Source of the DNA: M1-B18 sp048264125
GTDB taxonomy: Bacteria; Bacillota; Clostridia; Peptostreptococcales; Natronincolaceae
Direction of reading: 5' to 3'
Length of the DNA stretch: 64,000 nucleotides
Assembly: GCA_048264125.1 (NCBI GenBank)
Contig: JBLXDM010000010.1
Span: 1 to 64,000, forward strand
Both the position numbers and the translations under genes were made by a program. The notes beneath the pieces were generated by a model. It did not search any database, was not told where the DNA came from, and saw nothing but the letters and a program-made list of their open reading frames with translations. Positions 47,788 to 56,695 of the stretch are shown here, in pieces. Position 1 is the stretch's first letter; the number at the start of each line of letters is the position of its first letter.

Positions 47788-47915
47788 GCTGCTCCTTTCC
47801 AAAAGGGAGGACTGCCCGTTTCCAAGCAAACCTATCGACCTGCCTCCATAACAATCGTCTTAGGAGGTGAGGTTCGGAGTCTTTTCATATTAACTTAATA
47901 TATAGAAAATTCTAT
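47788..47915 (-). promoter_or_regulatory. Structured leader RNA of unknown class upstream of P5C dehydrogenase
   Basis: A candidate aptamer. GACT (47882-47879) and AGTC (47813-47810) close a three-way junction. One arm is ACCT-CA-CCTCC paired with GGAGG-C-AGGT, the other is GTTT-GCTTGG-AAAC. A further hairpin CTCC...GGAG follows (about 47808-47791). It is then followed by two intrinsic terminators before the start codon. The start point near 47915 is inferred from the promoter at 47923-47951. I do not recognise it as glycine, SAM, lysine, cobalamin, T-box or other common class. Confidence 0.6.
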
Positions 47916-47922
47916 ATTAAGC

Positions 47923-47951
47923 ATTGTAGCATAACCGTAGCATAAAGGCAA
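47923..47951 (-). promoter_or_regulatory. Promoter of the P5C dehydrogenase transcript
   Basis: TTGCCT (47951-47946), 17 nt spacer, TACAAT (47928-47923). It lies between the ROK gene stop and the structured leader. Confidence 0.7.
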
Positions 47952-48000
47952 CCTCAATACAATATCCAAAATGCTATGAAATAGCTGAGGCTACGGTTAC

Positions 48001-48918
48001 CTATTTCTCTGTTCCTGTAAGCTTCCTTTTGACCAAATACATAGCCCCCAGCATTCCCGGCTCCTGTAGGCTGCAAGGTACTACCTTCAGCTTCCCCCGC
48101 ATTATGGGGTAAATGTATTTTTCGAACCTGACCTTAATATCATCGATAAAATTGGGTACTGAGGCAGCAACTCCTCCTCCAAGGATAAATACATGGGGCT
48201 CTATTACATGGGCTATGGCAGCCATACCCTTCGCCAAGGCCTCCATTGCGGAATCTATTATTTCTTCAGCTACAGGATTGCCTTCTGCCGCCAGACTAAA
48301 GACCTGGTGGGTATGCTGTACTGCAAGCCCATCATTGACAGCCCTTTTTAAAATACAGGTGCCGCTGGCCATGCCCTCCAGGGAACCAGGATTCAAATAG
48401 CTATGAAGTATCGGCCTGTCGGTGACTACTATATTCCCGATTTCTCCTGCGTTGCCAAAGGCTCCTGAGATTATTTCTCCATTTATGCATAGCCCCCCAC
48501 CAACTCCTGTGCTTACCGTCAGATAAAAGACAATGGGATAGCCCTTTCCTGCCCCCTCAAGGGCCTCCGCCAGTGCAGCCACATTGCAGTCATTTTCTAT
48601 AAAGCAGGGGACCTTGAAATAGTCAGATATTATGGCCGCCAGAGGAACGGAATCCCAGTCGGGAAGATTGACCGGCTTCAAAACTAAGCCCTCGTATGGA
48701 TTTAGTGGCCCAGGCATTCCTATGCCAATACCGCCTAAGGCCTTATCCCTCTTTATGTCTTCTATATTCCGCTTTAAATTCTCTATGATATATTCCTTCC
48801 CCTTATCTGCTTCGGTTGAAAGCCTATGCTCCTTAACAAGACCTCCCACAGCGTCAAAAATGCCAATTCTTATATTTGTTCCACCAAAATCTATGCCGAT
48901 CCAGTGCTTATTTTCCAT
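48001..48918 (-). CDS. ROK-family sugar kinase
   Basis: 305 residues from ATG 48918 after GAGGAGC. ATP and sugar motifs: GIDFGGTNIRIGIFD (about 8-22), GIGMPGPLNP, IENDCNVAALAEALEGAGKG (catalytic Asp), LTVSTGVGGGLCINGEI and a C-terminal HVFILGGGVAAS. The ROK zinc signature (C-x-C-G-x-x-G-C) is missing: the matching place reads ILHSYLNPGSLEGMASG. Possible glucokinase-like enzyme; the sugar is unknown. It follows the ABC importer genes but a terminator-like hairpin lies between. Confidence 0.88.
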   Translation of the reverse strand: MENKHWIGIDFGGTNIRIGIFDAVGGLVKEHRLSTEADKGKEYIIENLKRNIEDIKRDKALGGIGIGMPGPLNPYEGLVLKPVNLPDWDSVPLAAIISDYFKVPCFIENDCNVAALAEALEGAGKGYPIVFYLTVSTGVGGGLCINGEIISGAFGNAGEIGNIVVTDRPILHSYLNPGSLEGMASGTCILKRAVNDGLAVQHTHQVFSLAAEGNPVAEEIIDSAMEALAKGMAAIAHVIEPHVFILGGGVAASVPNFIDDIKVRFEKYIYPIMRGKLKVVPCSLQEPGMLGAMYLVKRKLTGTEK

Positions 48919-49035
48919 AGGTGCAGCTCCTCTCAATCATGGTTACCTAATTAAATTTAAGCAACCCTTGGCTTTAATGTCAAGGTTTTTGGCATATTCA
49001 GAAGACAATAGTGTTTATAAACAATAAGCAAAAAA

Positions 49036-49066
49036 CTAAAAGCTATCAGCATTTAAACTGATAGCT
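49036..49066 (-). terminator. Terminator after the ABC transporter operon
   Basis: AGCTATCAG and CTGATAGCT pair around TTTAAATG on the minus strand; TTTTAGTTTTTTG follows. Confidence 0.75.
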
Positions 49067-49108
49067 CCATACTAAGACAAAGTATCATCTACACCTTAAA
49101 ACCATTAC

Positions 49109-50413
49109 CTACTCCTCTGAAGCTGCTGCTGCTCTCTTTCTCCTGCTATCCATAGTTTTCCTCCAGGCATGAAGGCCCAGTGCTACACCTATTACGCCAT
49201 AGGCTACGAAGGCCCTGAAGAATTCTCCGATTTGTGCTTCTCCAAATATGTTGTTACCGGCCTTTGGAGAAACTATAAACAATGTATGGAAGAGTATTAC
49301 CCCCAAAATCGCCTGCCCGTTCGTCGCCTTCGAAACAGAGGCGCCACCCAGCAAGATTGCAGCGATGGAAAAGGTGGCTATTTGAACATGGCTGCCATAG
49401 GTGGCTAGGGTTCCTATATTCTGCATAAATATTATCTGTCCCCATGCTGCGAAAATTGTCGATATCACTATGGCTATTTCCCTTGTGCCATCCACATTTA
49501 TTCCTGAAATCTTTGCTATGTGCATATCCTGTCCGACTGTTCTTAAATCCTGTCCCAGCTTTGTCCTCATCAGTATCGAATTAAACATCCATAACCCGAC
49601 AATAGCCATGGCAGTGGCTATTGGTAGCTTCACATTTTTCACCGGTGATCTGGAGATAAGTATAGAAATACTGATTACCAATGTTGCTAGACTAAGGGGA
49701 AGTCTAAATCCGTATTGCAGTAGACTCCGATGTTTTTTTCTTTTTTGCTTTAGAAAATAATCGACTGCCATTATAATGATAGCTATGCCGGAGACCGCTG
49801 CCAGCACATGAAATAGCGGAAGCTTTAAAAGGTTATCCAGCGAATAGGTTAGATTGCCGTTTGTTGACAAATCAATCGTATTACGCACTCCCACACCATT
49901 GGGCAGCACAAGTATTTCATTTTTTATAGGTATCAGGGTACCCACCAAAAATAATAGTATAAATTGATAGACACCATTGGCAAAAAAACCTGCAATCATA
50001 CTGGATATCATTTCCTGTCCCTTTGTTCTATTCATAAGCCTTGCAGTCAGTACACCAAACAGTATAGCTATTGGTGTCGATATAGCAATGCATAGCATAA
50101 AGCCCAGGAAGCCGCCTACTCCGAAATTTTTGACTATTAGTATTGCAAATTGACCCGCCATAGCACCTATTACAATGCCAAAGTTCAGGCCCAGGCCTGC
50201 TACTACAGGTATAATCAAGGCCATCACCAAAAATAAATTACGTGTAATCCTTTCCAGTAGGGTGTCTACTATAAATACCGTCGGCAGCTTTGAATAATAG
50301 ACCCCCAGCAGGCATACGACAACAAATAGCAGGGGTACACTACTGTCTATCAGGAATCTCTTTATCGAAGCAAGGCTATTATTTTTTTTGAATTCCTGTT
50401 TGCTTTCGAGCAT
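49109..50413 (-). CDS. ABC transporter permease (BMP/nucleoside-type importer), second permease
   Basis: 434 residues with about 10 membrane helices, branched-chain-permease fold as in nucleoside (NupPQ-like) importers. Conserved: GLGLNFGIVIGAMAGQ near the N-terminus, AKISGINVDGTREIAI and ATFSIAAILLGGASVSKA in the C-terminal half. The C-terminus is basic (AWRKTMDSRRKR). ATG overlaps the stop of the preceding permease gene (TAATG), so the two are translationally coupled. Confidence 0.88.
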   Translation of the reverse strand: MLESKQEFKKNNSLASIKRFLIDSSVPLLFVVVCLLGVYYSKLPTVFIVDTLLERITRNLFLVMALIIPVVAGLGLNFGIVIGAMAGQFAILIVKNFGVGGFLGFMLCIAISTPIAILFGVLTARLMNRTKGQEMISSMIAGFFANGVYQFILLFLVGTLIPIKNEILVLPNGVGVRNTIDLSTNGNLTYSLDNLLKLPLFHVLAAVSGIAIIIMAVDYFLKQKRKKHRSLLQYGFRLPLSLATLVISISILISRSPVKNVKLPIATAMAIVGLWMFNSILMRTKLGQDLRTVGQDMHIAKISGINVDGTREIAIVISTIFAAWGQIIFMQNIGTLATYGSHVQIATFSIAAILLGGASVSKATNGQAILGVILFHTLFIVSPKAGNNIFGEAQIGEFFRAFVAYGVIGVALGLHAWRKTMDSRRKRAAAASEE

Positions 50414-51462
50414 TAATCTCCACCCCCCACTTTAGTGAGTGCATACAAAATGATACCGTTTTGAACGATCATCCTTAGCACCTCTGATAAATTCCCCTCT
50501 GGAAACATCTGATTTGCCACAGGCAATGCCACCACCAATATTCCCTGAAACAAAAATACACCTATAATGGCATGGGATATTTTTGCCTTTTTAGTGGAGG
50601 CTCCTCCGATTAAAACGGCAGCAACCGCTGGAAATGCCATATACAGAGGGTCCATATACAGCTGAATATAGCCATAGCTCTGGGAGTAAACTATAATACC
50701 CACAGCACCGATGACAGTTGATAGCACCATGCCGATTATTCTGTTTCTATCGACATCTATACCGGAGGCAGCAGCAAATTTCGGATTGTCTCCTGCTACA
50801 TTTAAAGCGATCCCTGCCTTGCTTCTGGAAAAGACCCATAGCATAAAGCAGGAGGCAAAGAAGAATAAAAGCAAGCCTGTAGGTACATTCGCTCCTTTAA
50901 TATTAATGGCCCATAAATTATTTAGCACCTTTCCATAGGTTGAATCCAAGGCTATTGTAACCCTTAGCCCCTTTCCTATAGGCCATATCATCTCTGGATG
51001 CCTAAAGGGCAGCATAACCCACCCTATTTGCATAAAGGATACGATAGAAAAGCCTGTATAGGTTGCCACCAGCATCTCTGAGCCCTTGATTTTATTCAGC
51101 AGCCTGCCGTAAATATAACCGGCGAATATAGCAAAGGGTAGAGATATCAGTACCGCAGGAATAAAGCCGTAGCCAAGGATTGGTGAGTTTAATCTTAGCT
51201 CTATAGCTATTAGTCCTCCCAGCAGTCCGCATATAACCCCTATAGGCAACGCAAAATTGGGGCCTGTTCCGGATTGTATGGCAGGTATCATCGCCAAGGC
51301 CAATATCCCGAACATGCCAAATCTTCTCAGAACATCAGAAACCAGCAATCCGAAATCCTGCTTCATCATCACTGCAATAATGCAGACTGTAATAAAAAGC
51401 GCTGAAATAATCAGACGAGGAAGTCCAATTTTTCTGGTATAGGTCCTAATGGTATCCGCCAT
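50413..51462 (-). CDS. ABC transporter permease, first permease
   Basis: 349 residues, same family as the neighbouring permease: GTGPNFALPIGVICGLLGG, GDNPKFAAASGIDVDRNRI and AFPAVAAVLIGGASTKKAK. The pair forms the membrane channel. It begins 1 nt after the ATPase stop, with GAAGGTGGG before ATG 51462. Confidence 0.88.
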   Translation of the reverse strand: MADTIRTYTRKIGLPRLIISALFITVCIIAVMMKQDFGLLVSDVLRRFGMFGILALAMIPAIQSGTGPNFALPIGVICGLLGGLIAIELRLNSPILGYGFIPAVLISLPFAIFAGYIYGRLLNKIKGSEMLVATYTGFSIVSFMQIGWVMLPFRHPEMIWPIGKGLRVTIALDSTYGKVLNNLWAINIKGANVPTGLLLFFFASCFMLWVFSRSKAGIALNVAGDNPKFAAASGIDVDRNRIIGMVLSTVIGAVGIIVYSQSYGYIQLYMDPLYMAFPAVAAVLIGGASTKKAKISHAIIGVFLFQGILVVALPVANQMFPEGNLSEVLRMIVQNGIILYALTKVGGGD

Positions 51463-51463
51463 A

Positions 51464-53074
51464 TTATTTACCCACCTTCCCCATCATTTTCTTATATTCT
51501 CCTGCCATCATCAAACCAAATTCTTTATCCTCGGCATCTGGTGGTAATATCCCCTCAATCCTTCCAGCTGATATAATGGCAATTCTATCACAGATGGACC
51601 TGAGCTCAACTAATTCACTGGAGGTCATAATTATTGTCATACCCAGCTCTTTATTCAGCTTTAGCAATAAATCTAAAACCAGCTTTTTAGCTCCTATATC
51701 AATCCCTCTGGTGGGCTCAGAAACCAGCAGAACACTGGGCTCCAGAGTTAATGCCCTGGCGATACAGACCTTTTGCTGGTTACCACCGCTTAGCTGCCTT
51801 GTTAGCTGCTGAGAGCTACTGCACCTTATGTCTAGGTCCTTTATCAGCTTTTGCGAATGCCTTCTTACACCCCTGACATCGATTTGCTTAAAGAAGCCAA
51901 AGCTCTTCAAAAATTTATCCTTTACCTGCAGGGTTGTAACTGCAATATTGTGTTCTATGCTGGAAGCCAACAAAAGCCCTACACCCCTTCTGTCCTCAGA
52001 CACAAAGGCAAGACCCTTGCTTAAGCTCCCTTTTGTGTTGTTAAGCTCCAGTATTTCTCCTTCAACTAAAACCTCGCCGGTGCTATTATATAGCCCCATT
52101 ATGCCATTTGCTATGCCAATTTTGCCCTGCCCTGCCAGTCCGCCAATTCCTAGTATTTCTCCCTTATATACATCTAAATCAATCCCCTTGACCTCTTCTC
52201 CGGGCATTTTTACTTCTAAATTTTTTATTTCAATTGCCTTCCGTTTCTGAGCAACTGCACCGTTGTCCGACCCTGATTTATTTAAAATTTGAATTTTTCT
52301 CCCTACCATAAGCTCTGCCAGCTCTATCACACTGGTTTCTTCCTTTTTCCTTGTGGCCACCAGCTCGCCGTCCCGGAGAATCGTAATATTGTCTGCCGCC
52401 TGTATTACCTCCTCCAGCCTATGGGTTATAAAAAGAATCGCTATTCCCTTTGCGGCTAAGCCCTTGATTGCTGCTATTAAATTGTCTGCCTCGCCCTCTG
52501 TAAGAACGGCGGTTGGTTCGTCAAATACCAATAGCTTTATTGCAGACTTGTCTATTTCTCTGGCGATTTCAATAAATTGCATGTAGCCAATGGGTAGACC
52601 CGCCACCTTTGCATATTCGTCAATACCGATGCCTAGGGTATCCAGTGCCTTTCTTGTATCGCTGCTCATGGCTTTTTGATTCAGGGTTTCCAATCTCTTG
52701 CTCTTAAACAAGCGGCTGATAATATTAGGTGTGGTAATTTCTCTATTGACTTTAATATTTTCAGTTATCGTAAAATCAGGTATCAGCATGAATTCCTGAT
52801 GCACCATCCCGATTCCCAGCCTCATCGCATCATAGGGAGATTTGATATCCACGATTTCATCGTTTAATCTTACCTCTCCGCCGAAGCCGCCTGTGGAATG
52901 AATCACCGGCATACCAAAAAGTATGTTCATAAGCGTGGATTTTCCAGCACCATTTTCCCCCAGCAATGCATGTATTTCTCCAGCCTTAACTGAAAGGCTT
53001 ATATTCTTTAAAACCCTATTTCCGTAGTACGCCTTTTCTATATTCTTCATCTGAAGAACATCCTCATTCTTCAT
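51464..53074 (-). CDS. ABC transporter ATP-binding protein with two nucleotide-binding domains
   Basis: 536 residues from ATG 53074 (AAGGTGG site); an upstream TTG is less likely. First domain: Walker A GENGAGKST (about 42-50), Q-loop MVHQEFMLIPDF, Walker B LLVFDEPTAVL. Second domain: Walker A-like GLAGQGKIG (degenerate), signature LSGGNQQKVCIAR, Walker B LLVSEPTRGID. The double-domain form and partial decay of the second Walker A are usual for sugar/nucleoside importers of this class. Confidence 0.93.
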   Translation of the reverse strand: MKNEDVLQMKNIEKAYYGNRVLKNISLSVKAGEIHALLGENGAGKSTLMNILFGMPVIHSTGGFGGEVRLNDEIVDIKSPYDAMRLGIGMVHQEFMLIPDFTITENIKVNREITTPNIISRLFKSKRLETLNQKAMSSDTRKALDTLGIGIDEYAKVAGLPIGYMQFIEIAREIDKSAIKLLVFDEPTAVLTEGEADNLIAAIKGLAAKGIAILFITHRLEEVIQAADNITILRDGELVATRKKEETSVIELAELMVGRKIQILNKSGSDNGAVAQKRKAIEIKNLEVKMPGEEVKGIDLDVYKGEILGIGGLAGQGKIGIANGIMGLYNSTGEVLVEGEILELNNTKGSLSKGLAFVSEDRRGVGLLLASSIEHNIAVTTLQVKDKFLKSFGFFKQIDVRGVRRHSQKLIKDLDIRCSSSQQLTRQLSGGNQQKVCIARALTLEPSVLLVSEPTRGIDIGAKKLVLDLLLKLNKELGMTIIMTSSELVELRSICDRIAIISAGRIEGILPPDAEDKEFGLMMAGEYKKMMGKVGK

Positions 53075-53192
53075 CCAGTCCACCACCTTCTGATTCAATT
53101 AAAGGGTAAGATTATCCGAAAGAATAATCTTACCCGATACTATTGACTAACACATAATCGCCAATATCCCCATGCTAGAGCATACTGTTTCT

Positions 53193-54335
53193 TTAGAAGG
53201 TTAGGAAATCCATTATTACTACGAAATAGTTATCGTATTTTACTCCACCCTCCTCCAGCGTCTCCATATCAATGTCAACGCCGGTGTAGCCCTTAAAGGC
53301 CTCCTTAATTTTAGCTTCATCTATTTTTCCGTTTGTATCTCCTTCAATCCAAGCCTTAATATATTCTGCTCCACCCTCAACGAACATCATGGCTACAGGT
53401 GTAGGCCAGGTCGAGGTTCTTCCAGTCATTCCCTTCTCTGCCATTATCGTTGTTATTTCGTCGATAATGTAGTTGATATCTCCCTTCTTATCCTCAGGAA
53501 TCTCTATGCCAAGGGCTGATGGGAAGCCATGATATGGCGAAGGACAGCAGGGTTGAGGATAAATTGCACCCAAATCTACTATCGACTTTATAAGAGGCAC
53601 CTGCATTGAACAGTTGGTGCTGAAGAAGGCAGTATCCTCACCGTACATAGCTACCATTCTAGGAACATCCTCCAGAATAAACTGCTGAGCTCCTGAAACC
53701 CCTGCATCTCCTGTTGGGTCCGGTGCTGTTGCATCTACAAATTCGATTCCCAGTCTTTCACATTCTGCCTTAAATATATCCCTTCTGGCAGATAGCAAAG
53801 GATAGGACATATGCCTTGGGAAGGTGTAATGTACAAAGGTTTTTGCTCCCTGGGCAAGGGCCTGTGCAGGAATTGTATAGCCCATTTTTAGCTCATCCGG
53901 TTGGAATATAATATCTGCCTTTGATGCTATAACAGCAGGGTCCTCGCCGGGTACTCCAGCTATAATTAATAAATCATCTCTAATCTCTCTGACCTTATCT
54001 AGTGCAGCAGCAGTTCCCGGAACCGCCTGTACAATCAACAGCGCCTTAACATCGGGATCTGAGGCCATACTTACCATGTTTGCAATTGTAGTTTCCTGTT
54101 CGTCCATAAACTTATCAGGAAAGGTCATGTGAACAACTCGGTCGGCACCAAATTTAGCAATTACATTTTGAGCAGCTCTATACTCCTCCTCATTCTGAAC
54201 AACTGTGGTTGTCATAATTCCAATTTTCCAATTATCCCCATTATCCGCAGGCTCCTGAACAACCTCATTTGTACCGCAGGCTGTTAAACCCACCAACAGG
54301 ACCACCATCAACAATAAAGCTAAAATTCGTTTCAC
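53193..54335 (-). CDS. DUF3798 substrate-binding lipoprotein of the ABC importer
   Basis: 380 residues from GTG 54335 (GAGGGGG 8 nt upstream, VKRILALLLMVVLLVG signal). Lipobox LTAC. The mature part begins with WKIGIMTTTVVQNEEEYRAA and continues as a periplasmic-binding-protein-like fold (GADRVVHMTFPDKFMDEQET; TWPTPVAMMFVEGGAEYI), matching DUF3798. It should deliver the substrate to the permeases encoded next to it. The ligand is unknown. Confidence 0.85.
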   Translation of the reverse strand: MKRILALLLMVVLLVGLTACGTNEVVQEPADNGDNWKIGIMTTTVVQNEEEYRAAQNVIAKFGADRVVHMTFPDKFMDEQETTIANMVSMASDPDVKALLIVQAVPGTAAALDKVREIRDDLLIIAGVPGEDPAVIASKADIIFQPDELKMGYTIPAQALAQGAKTFVHYTFPRHMSYPLLSARRDIFKAECERLGIEFVDATAPDPTGDAGVSGAQQFILEDVPRMVAMYGEDTAFFSTNCSMQVPLIKSIVDLGAIYPQPCCPSPYHGFPSALGIEIPEDKKGDINYIIDEITTIMAEKGMTGRTSTWPTPVAMMFVEGGAEYIKAWIEGDTNGKIDEAKIKEAFKGYTGVDIDMETLEEGGVKYDNYFVVIMDFLTF

Positions 54336-54488
54336 TGATAAACCCCCTCTTATTTTGTTAATATTGAGAAATCTCATATTAGAAGCTATATTAACCCTCC
54401 CTTCAATATGGATTTTGCTGAATAAAACCCTTCTAGTCGCTTAGTGCCTTATCGCAGTTAAAACTTGTCTTAAAACTGCGGGAAATTT

Positions 54489-55598
54489 TCAGGTACAAGA
54501 GCTTATGCACTTCATTTCCTTAGGATGCTTATTCAATATGCTGCCCTTGCCATTCTCAACCAGCACTATATCCTCAATTCTTATACCAAACTCTCCAGCT
54601 AAATAAATGCCTGGCTCTATACTAAAGGCCATTCCGTTTTGCAGAAATGTATCATTGTTTTCCTTGATATAGGGTGCCTCATGTATTGCTATGCCGATTC
54701 CGTGTCCGGTCCTATTTAAAAAATACGCTCCATAGCCGGCCTCCTTGATGATGCTTCTTGCCCTTTTATCCACCTCCGAGGCCTTAACTCCCTCCTGTAC
54801 CAGCTCCTCAGCAGCTATGTTGGCCTGAAGCACAATCTCATACACTCTTTTTTGCTTATCTGTGGGCTCCCCTACAAATACAGTCCGTGACATATCGGAG
54901 CAATAGCCCCTATATCTCCCCCCAAAATCCAATACTATAATATCCTGCTGCTGTATTATTCTGTCATAGCCATTGTAATGAGGCATAGAGCTGTTGGGCC
55001 CTGAGGCGACGATAGGCTCAAAGGCAATTTCTTCTGCCCCCTTTTCAATCAATAGCGCTTTAATTTTCTTAGCGATATCTCCCTCGGAAAGACCGGGCTT
55101 TATGTAGGTCATTATTTCTTGAGCCACCTCATCGGCGATTTCTGCTGATTTTTTCAATAAGGCTGCTTCCTCCGGGTCCTTTATCTGTCTAACCTCCTCC
55201 ATCAGGCTGCTGCCGTCTACAAAGCTTACCTCCAGCTTATCCTTAATAGCTAGCATATCAATGCCTCTAATGGCGTCATTTATTCCTATAGCTGCCCCCT
55301 CAAGCCCATAACGCTTGTTTGCCTCCTCAATGGCCTTAAGAAAGCCTTCTGAATCCTTCCATACCAGGATGTCGGCATCCTCCCCCAGCTCTTGTCTGGT
55401 TTCCTCATAATATAACTGAGGGCAGATGAAGAAGCAGCCTTTTTCCTTTAATATAAAAAGGGCCTTAAATCGCTCACACACCATCGAGCTTAAGCCGGTA
55501 AGGTACTCTAGGTCGGAGCTGGTGCCGAGAATAAGTACATCCATATTCCTTTCCTTCATTAGGTCAGTTATCACATTAATTCTCTTGATCGTTTTCAA
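54489..55598 (-). CDS. M24-family metallopeptidase (Xaa-Pro aminopeptidase-like)
   Basis: 369 residues starting at TTG 55598 (AAGGAGGG). N-terminal creatinase-like domain (about 1-125), then the pita-bread catalytic domain. Metal ligands: IIVLDFGGRYRGYCSDMSRT (two Asp), RTGHGIGIAIHEAP (His), FSIEPGIYL (Glu) and GIRIEDIVLVE (Glu). It cleaves N-terminal residues before proline. It is upstream of the ABC importer genes on the same strand, 153 nt away; a link to peptide use is only inference. Confidence 0.92.
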   Translation of the reverse strand: MKTIKRINVITDLMKERNMDVLILGTSSDLEYLTGLSSMVCERFKALFILKEKGCFFICPQLYYEETRQELGEDADILVWKDSEGFLKAIEEANKRYGLEGAAIGINDAIRGIDMLAIKDKLEVSFVDGSSLMEEVRQIKDPEEAALLKKSAEIADEVAQEIMTYIKPGLSEGDIAKKIKALLIEKGAEEIAFEPIVASGPNSSMPHYNGYDRIIQQQDIIVLDFGGRYRGYCSDMSRTVFVGEPTDKQKRVYEIVLQANIAAEELVQEGVKASEVDKRARSIIKEAGYGAYFLNRTGHGIGIAIHEAPYIKENNDTFLQNGMAFSIEPGIYLAGEFGIRIEDIVLVENGKGSILNKHPKEMKCISSCT

Positions 55599-55838
55599 TT
55601 GTATTCCCTCCTTAGAATAAGCAAAGTTAACAGGCTCATATATTATTTTTAAAGTCCAGGTTATTACTACTTGTACAATATATTCATTCTACTTGAATAA
55701 AATGACTTAGAATAATTTACAAAATTCAAGCATTTTACATCTGCTAAAAAATAGCGGTAAAAAACCGAATTATTTGTGAAGCATTTTGAAATAATAACAA
55801 GTACAGATTTAAGATTAAACATACATGGAGGTGCTTTT

Positions 55839-56168
55839 ATGAGATTAATAGCTAGATTTCCCGACCAAAGACAGGCAAGCGGGTTAATTGATAGTCTAAG
55901 GAACGTCGGCTTAGACCGTAGGGACATGATTGTCAGCAGCTTAGCTAAAGAACAGGAATATCATTCCCTAGACACTGCAGCAGAGAATATGATATTTATA
56001 AAAAGCGAGAGGGAGGGCCTTGGAGAGCTGGGGACCTTCGCAGAAGGCGTAAAGGGCTTAAAGGGTAAGGAAGGCATTCTAGTAGCTGTTGAGACCTCTA
56101 AGCATAACACCAATAGAATAAGAGAGATTATGGAGGAATCCGGTGCTGTGGAAATAGTACAGGATTAA
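55839..56168 (+). CDS. Hypothetical protein
   Basis: 109 residues from ATG 55839 (CATGGAGGTG site; an ATG at 55776 lacks one). The protein starts MRLIARFPDQRQASGLIDSL and ends in an alpha/beta region (EGILVAVETSKHNTNRIREI). The pattern is faintly like the small fold of general-stress YflT/17M proteins. Function unknown. It is transcribed toward the T-box and tyrS. Confidence 0.6.
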   Translation: MRLIARFPDQRQASGLIDSLRNVGLDRRDMIVSSLAKEQEYHSLDTAAENMIFIKSEREGLGELGTFAEGVKGLKGKEGILVAVETSKHNTNRIREIMEESGAVEIVQD

Positions 56169-56182
56169 ATACAAATTATCAC

Positions 56183-56211
56183 TTGCCTTAAGAATACAGC
56201 TATGTTATTAT
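56183..56211 (+). promoter_or_regulatory. Promoter of the tyrS T-box transcript
   Basis: TTGCCT (56183-56188), 17 nt spacer, TATTAT (56206-56211). The start point is expected near 56218, just before the T-box RNA. Confidence 0.7.
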
Positions 56212-56217
56212 AACCTA

Positions 56218-56446
56218 AACAATTAAAATTTAGCGTTGAAGGAGTTCTTAGTCCTTGCGGTTACAAATCTAGAGAGTAGATTGCTTGGTGAAAAATCTAC
56301 AGCACGCAAAGGTACAAATTACAGCTCCGGAGCTTCAAGTAATCCTTGACGGACCCACCCGTTATCGTGGTTTGAGGCGCTTCGGCGTAAATTAAGGTGG
56401 TACCACGGGTTTTCTCGTCCTTTACAGACGAGAAGGCCCTTTTTTA
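56218..56446 (+). promoter_or_regulatory. tyrS: Tyrosine T-box leader of tyrS
   Basis: T-box hallmarks in order: Stem I with the AGAGAG/AGTAGAT region, a Tyr specifier TAC in the loop AAATTACAG facing the GGAG/CTCC lower stem, the T-box proper AAGGTGGTACCACGG (about 56394-56408) whose TGGT fits the ACCA end of uncharged tRNA-Tyr, and the terminator hairpin TTCTCGTC/GACGAGAA with TTTTTT (56407-56445). Uncharged tRNA-Tyr should stabilise the antiterminator and raise tyrS expression. Confidence 0.95.
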
Positions 56447-56482
56447 ATGTATTTAAAGGCTTATATGATTTTATTAATCGAG

Positions 56483-56658
56483 GAAATTACATAATAAAGA
56501 TCAGCAGTATGTTTATACAAAGTCAAAAGTTTCCTGCTTAGTGCCCCACGGGCTAATTTATTAAATTTTTAAATGTTATTAGCCCTAGGCAATGGGCGAT
56601 AAACTTTTAACTTTGTATAAGCTAATAAATATGTACTCCTATGGTAATATGCAATTTC
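56483..56658. repeat. Palindromic repeat element, copy B (176 bp)
   Basis: Nearly identical to 41033-41210, in the same orientation relative to the downstream gene. The outer arms are GAAATTACATAAT and AATATGCAATTTC (two mismatches); the inner arms TATACAAAGTCAAAAGTTT / AAACTTTTAACTTTGTATA pair better than in copy A. It lies between the T-box terminator (56445) and the tyrS ribosome binding site, so it is transcribed in the tyrS leader. Confidence 0.85.
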
Positions 56659-56695
56659 CTGGATTAATAATTATTTATATGAAGGAGGCTAAATT

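Noticed and set aside
56218..56446. Possible riboswitch or tRNA gene upstream of tyrS
   Set aside because: The T-box sequence, the Tyr specifier and the terminator identify it as a tyrosine T-box.
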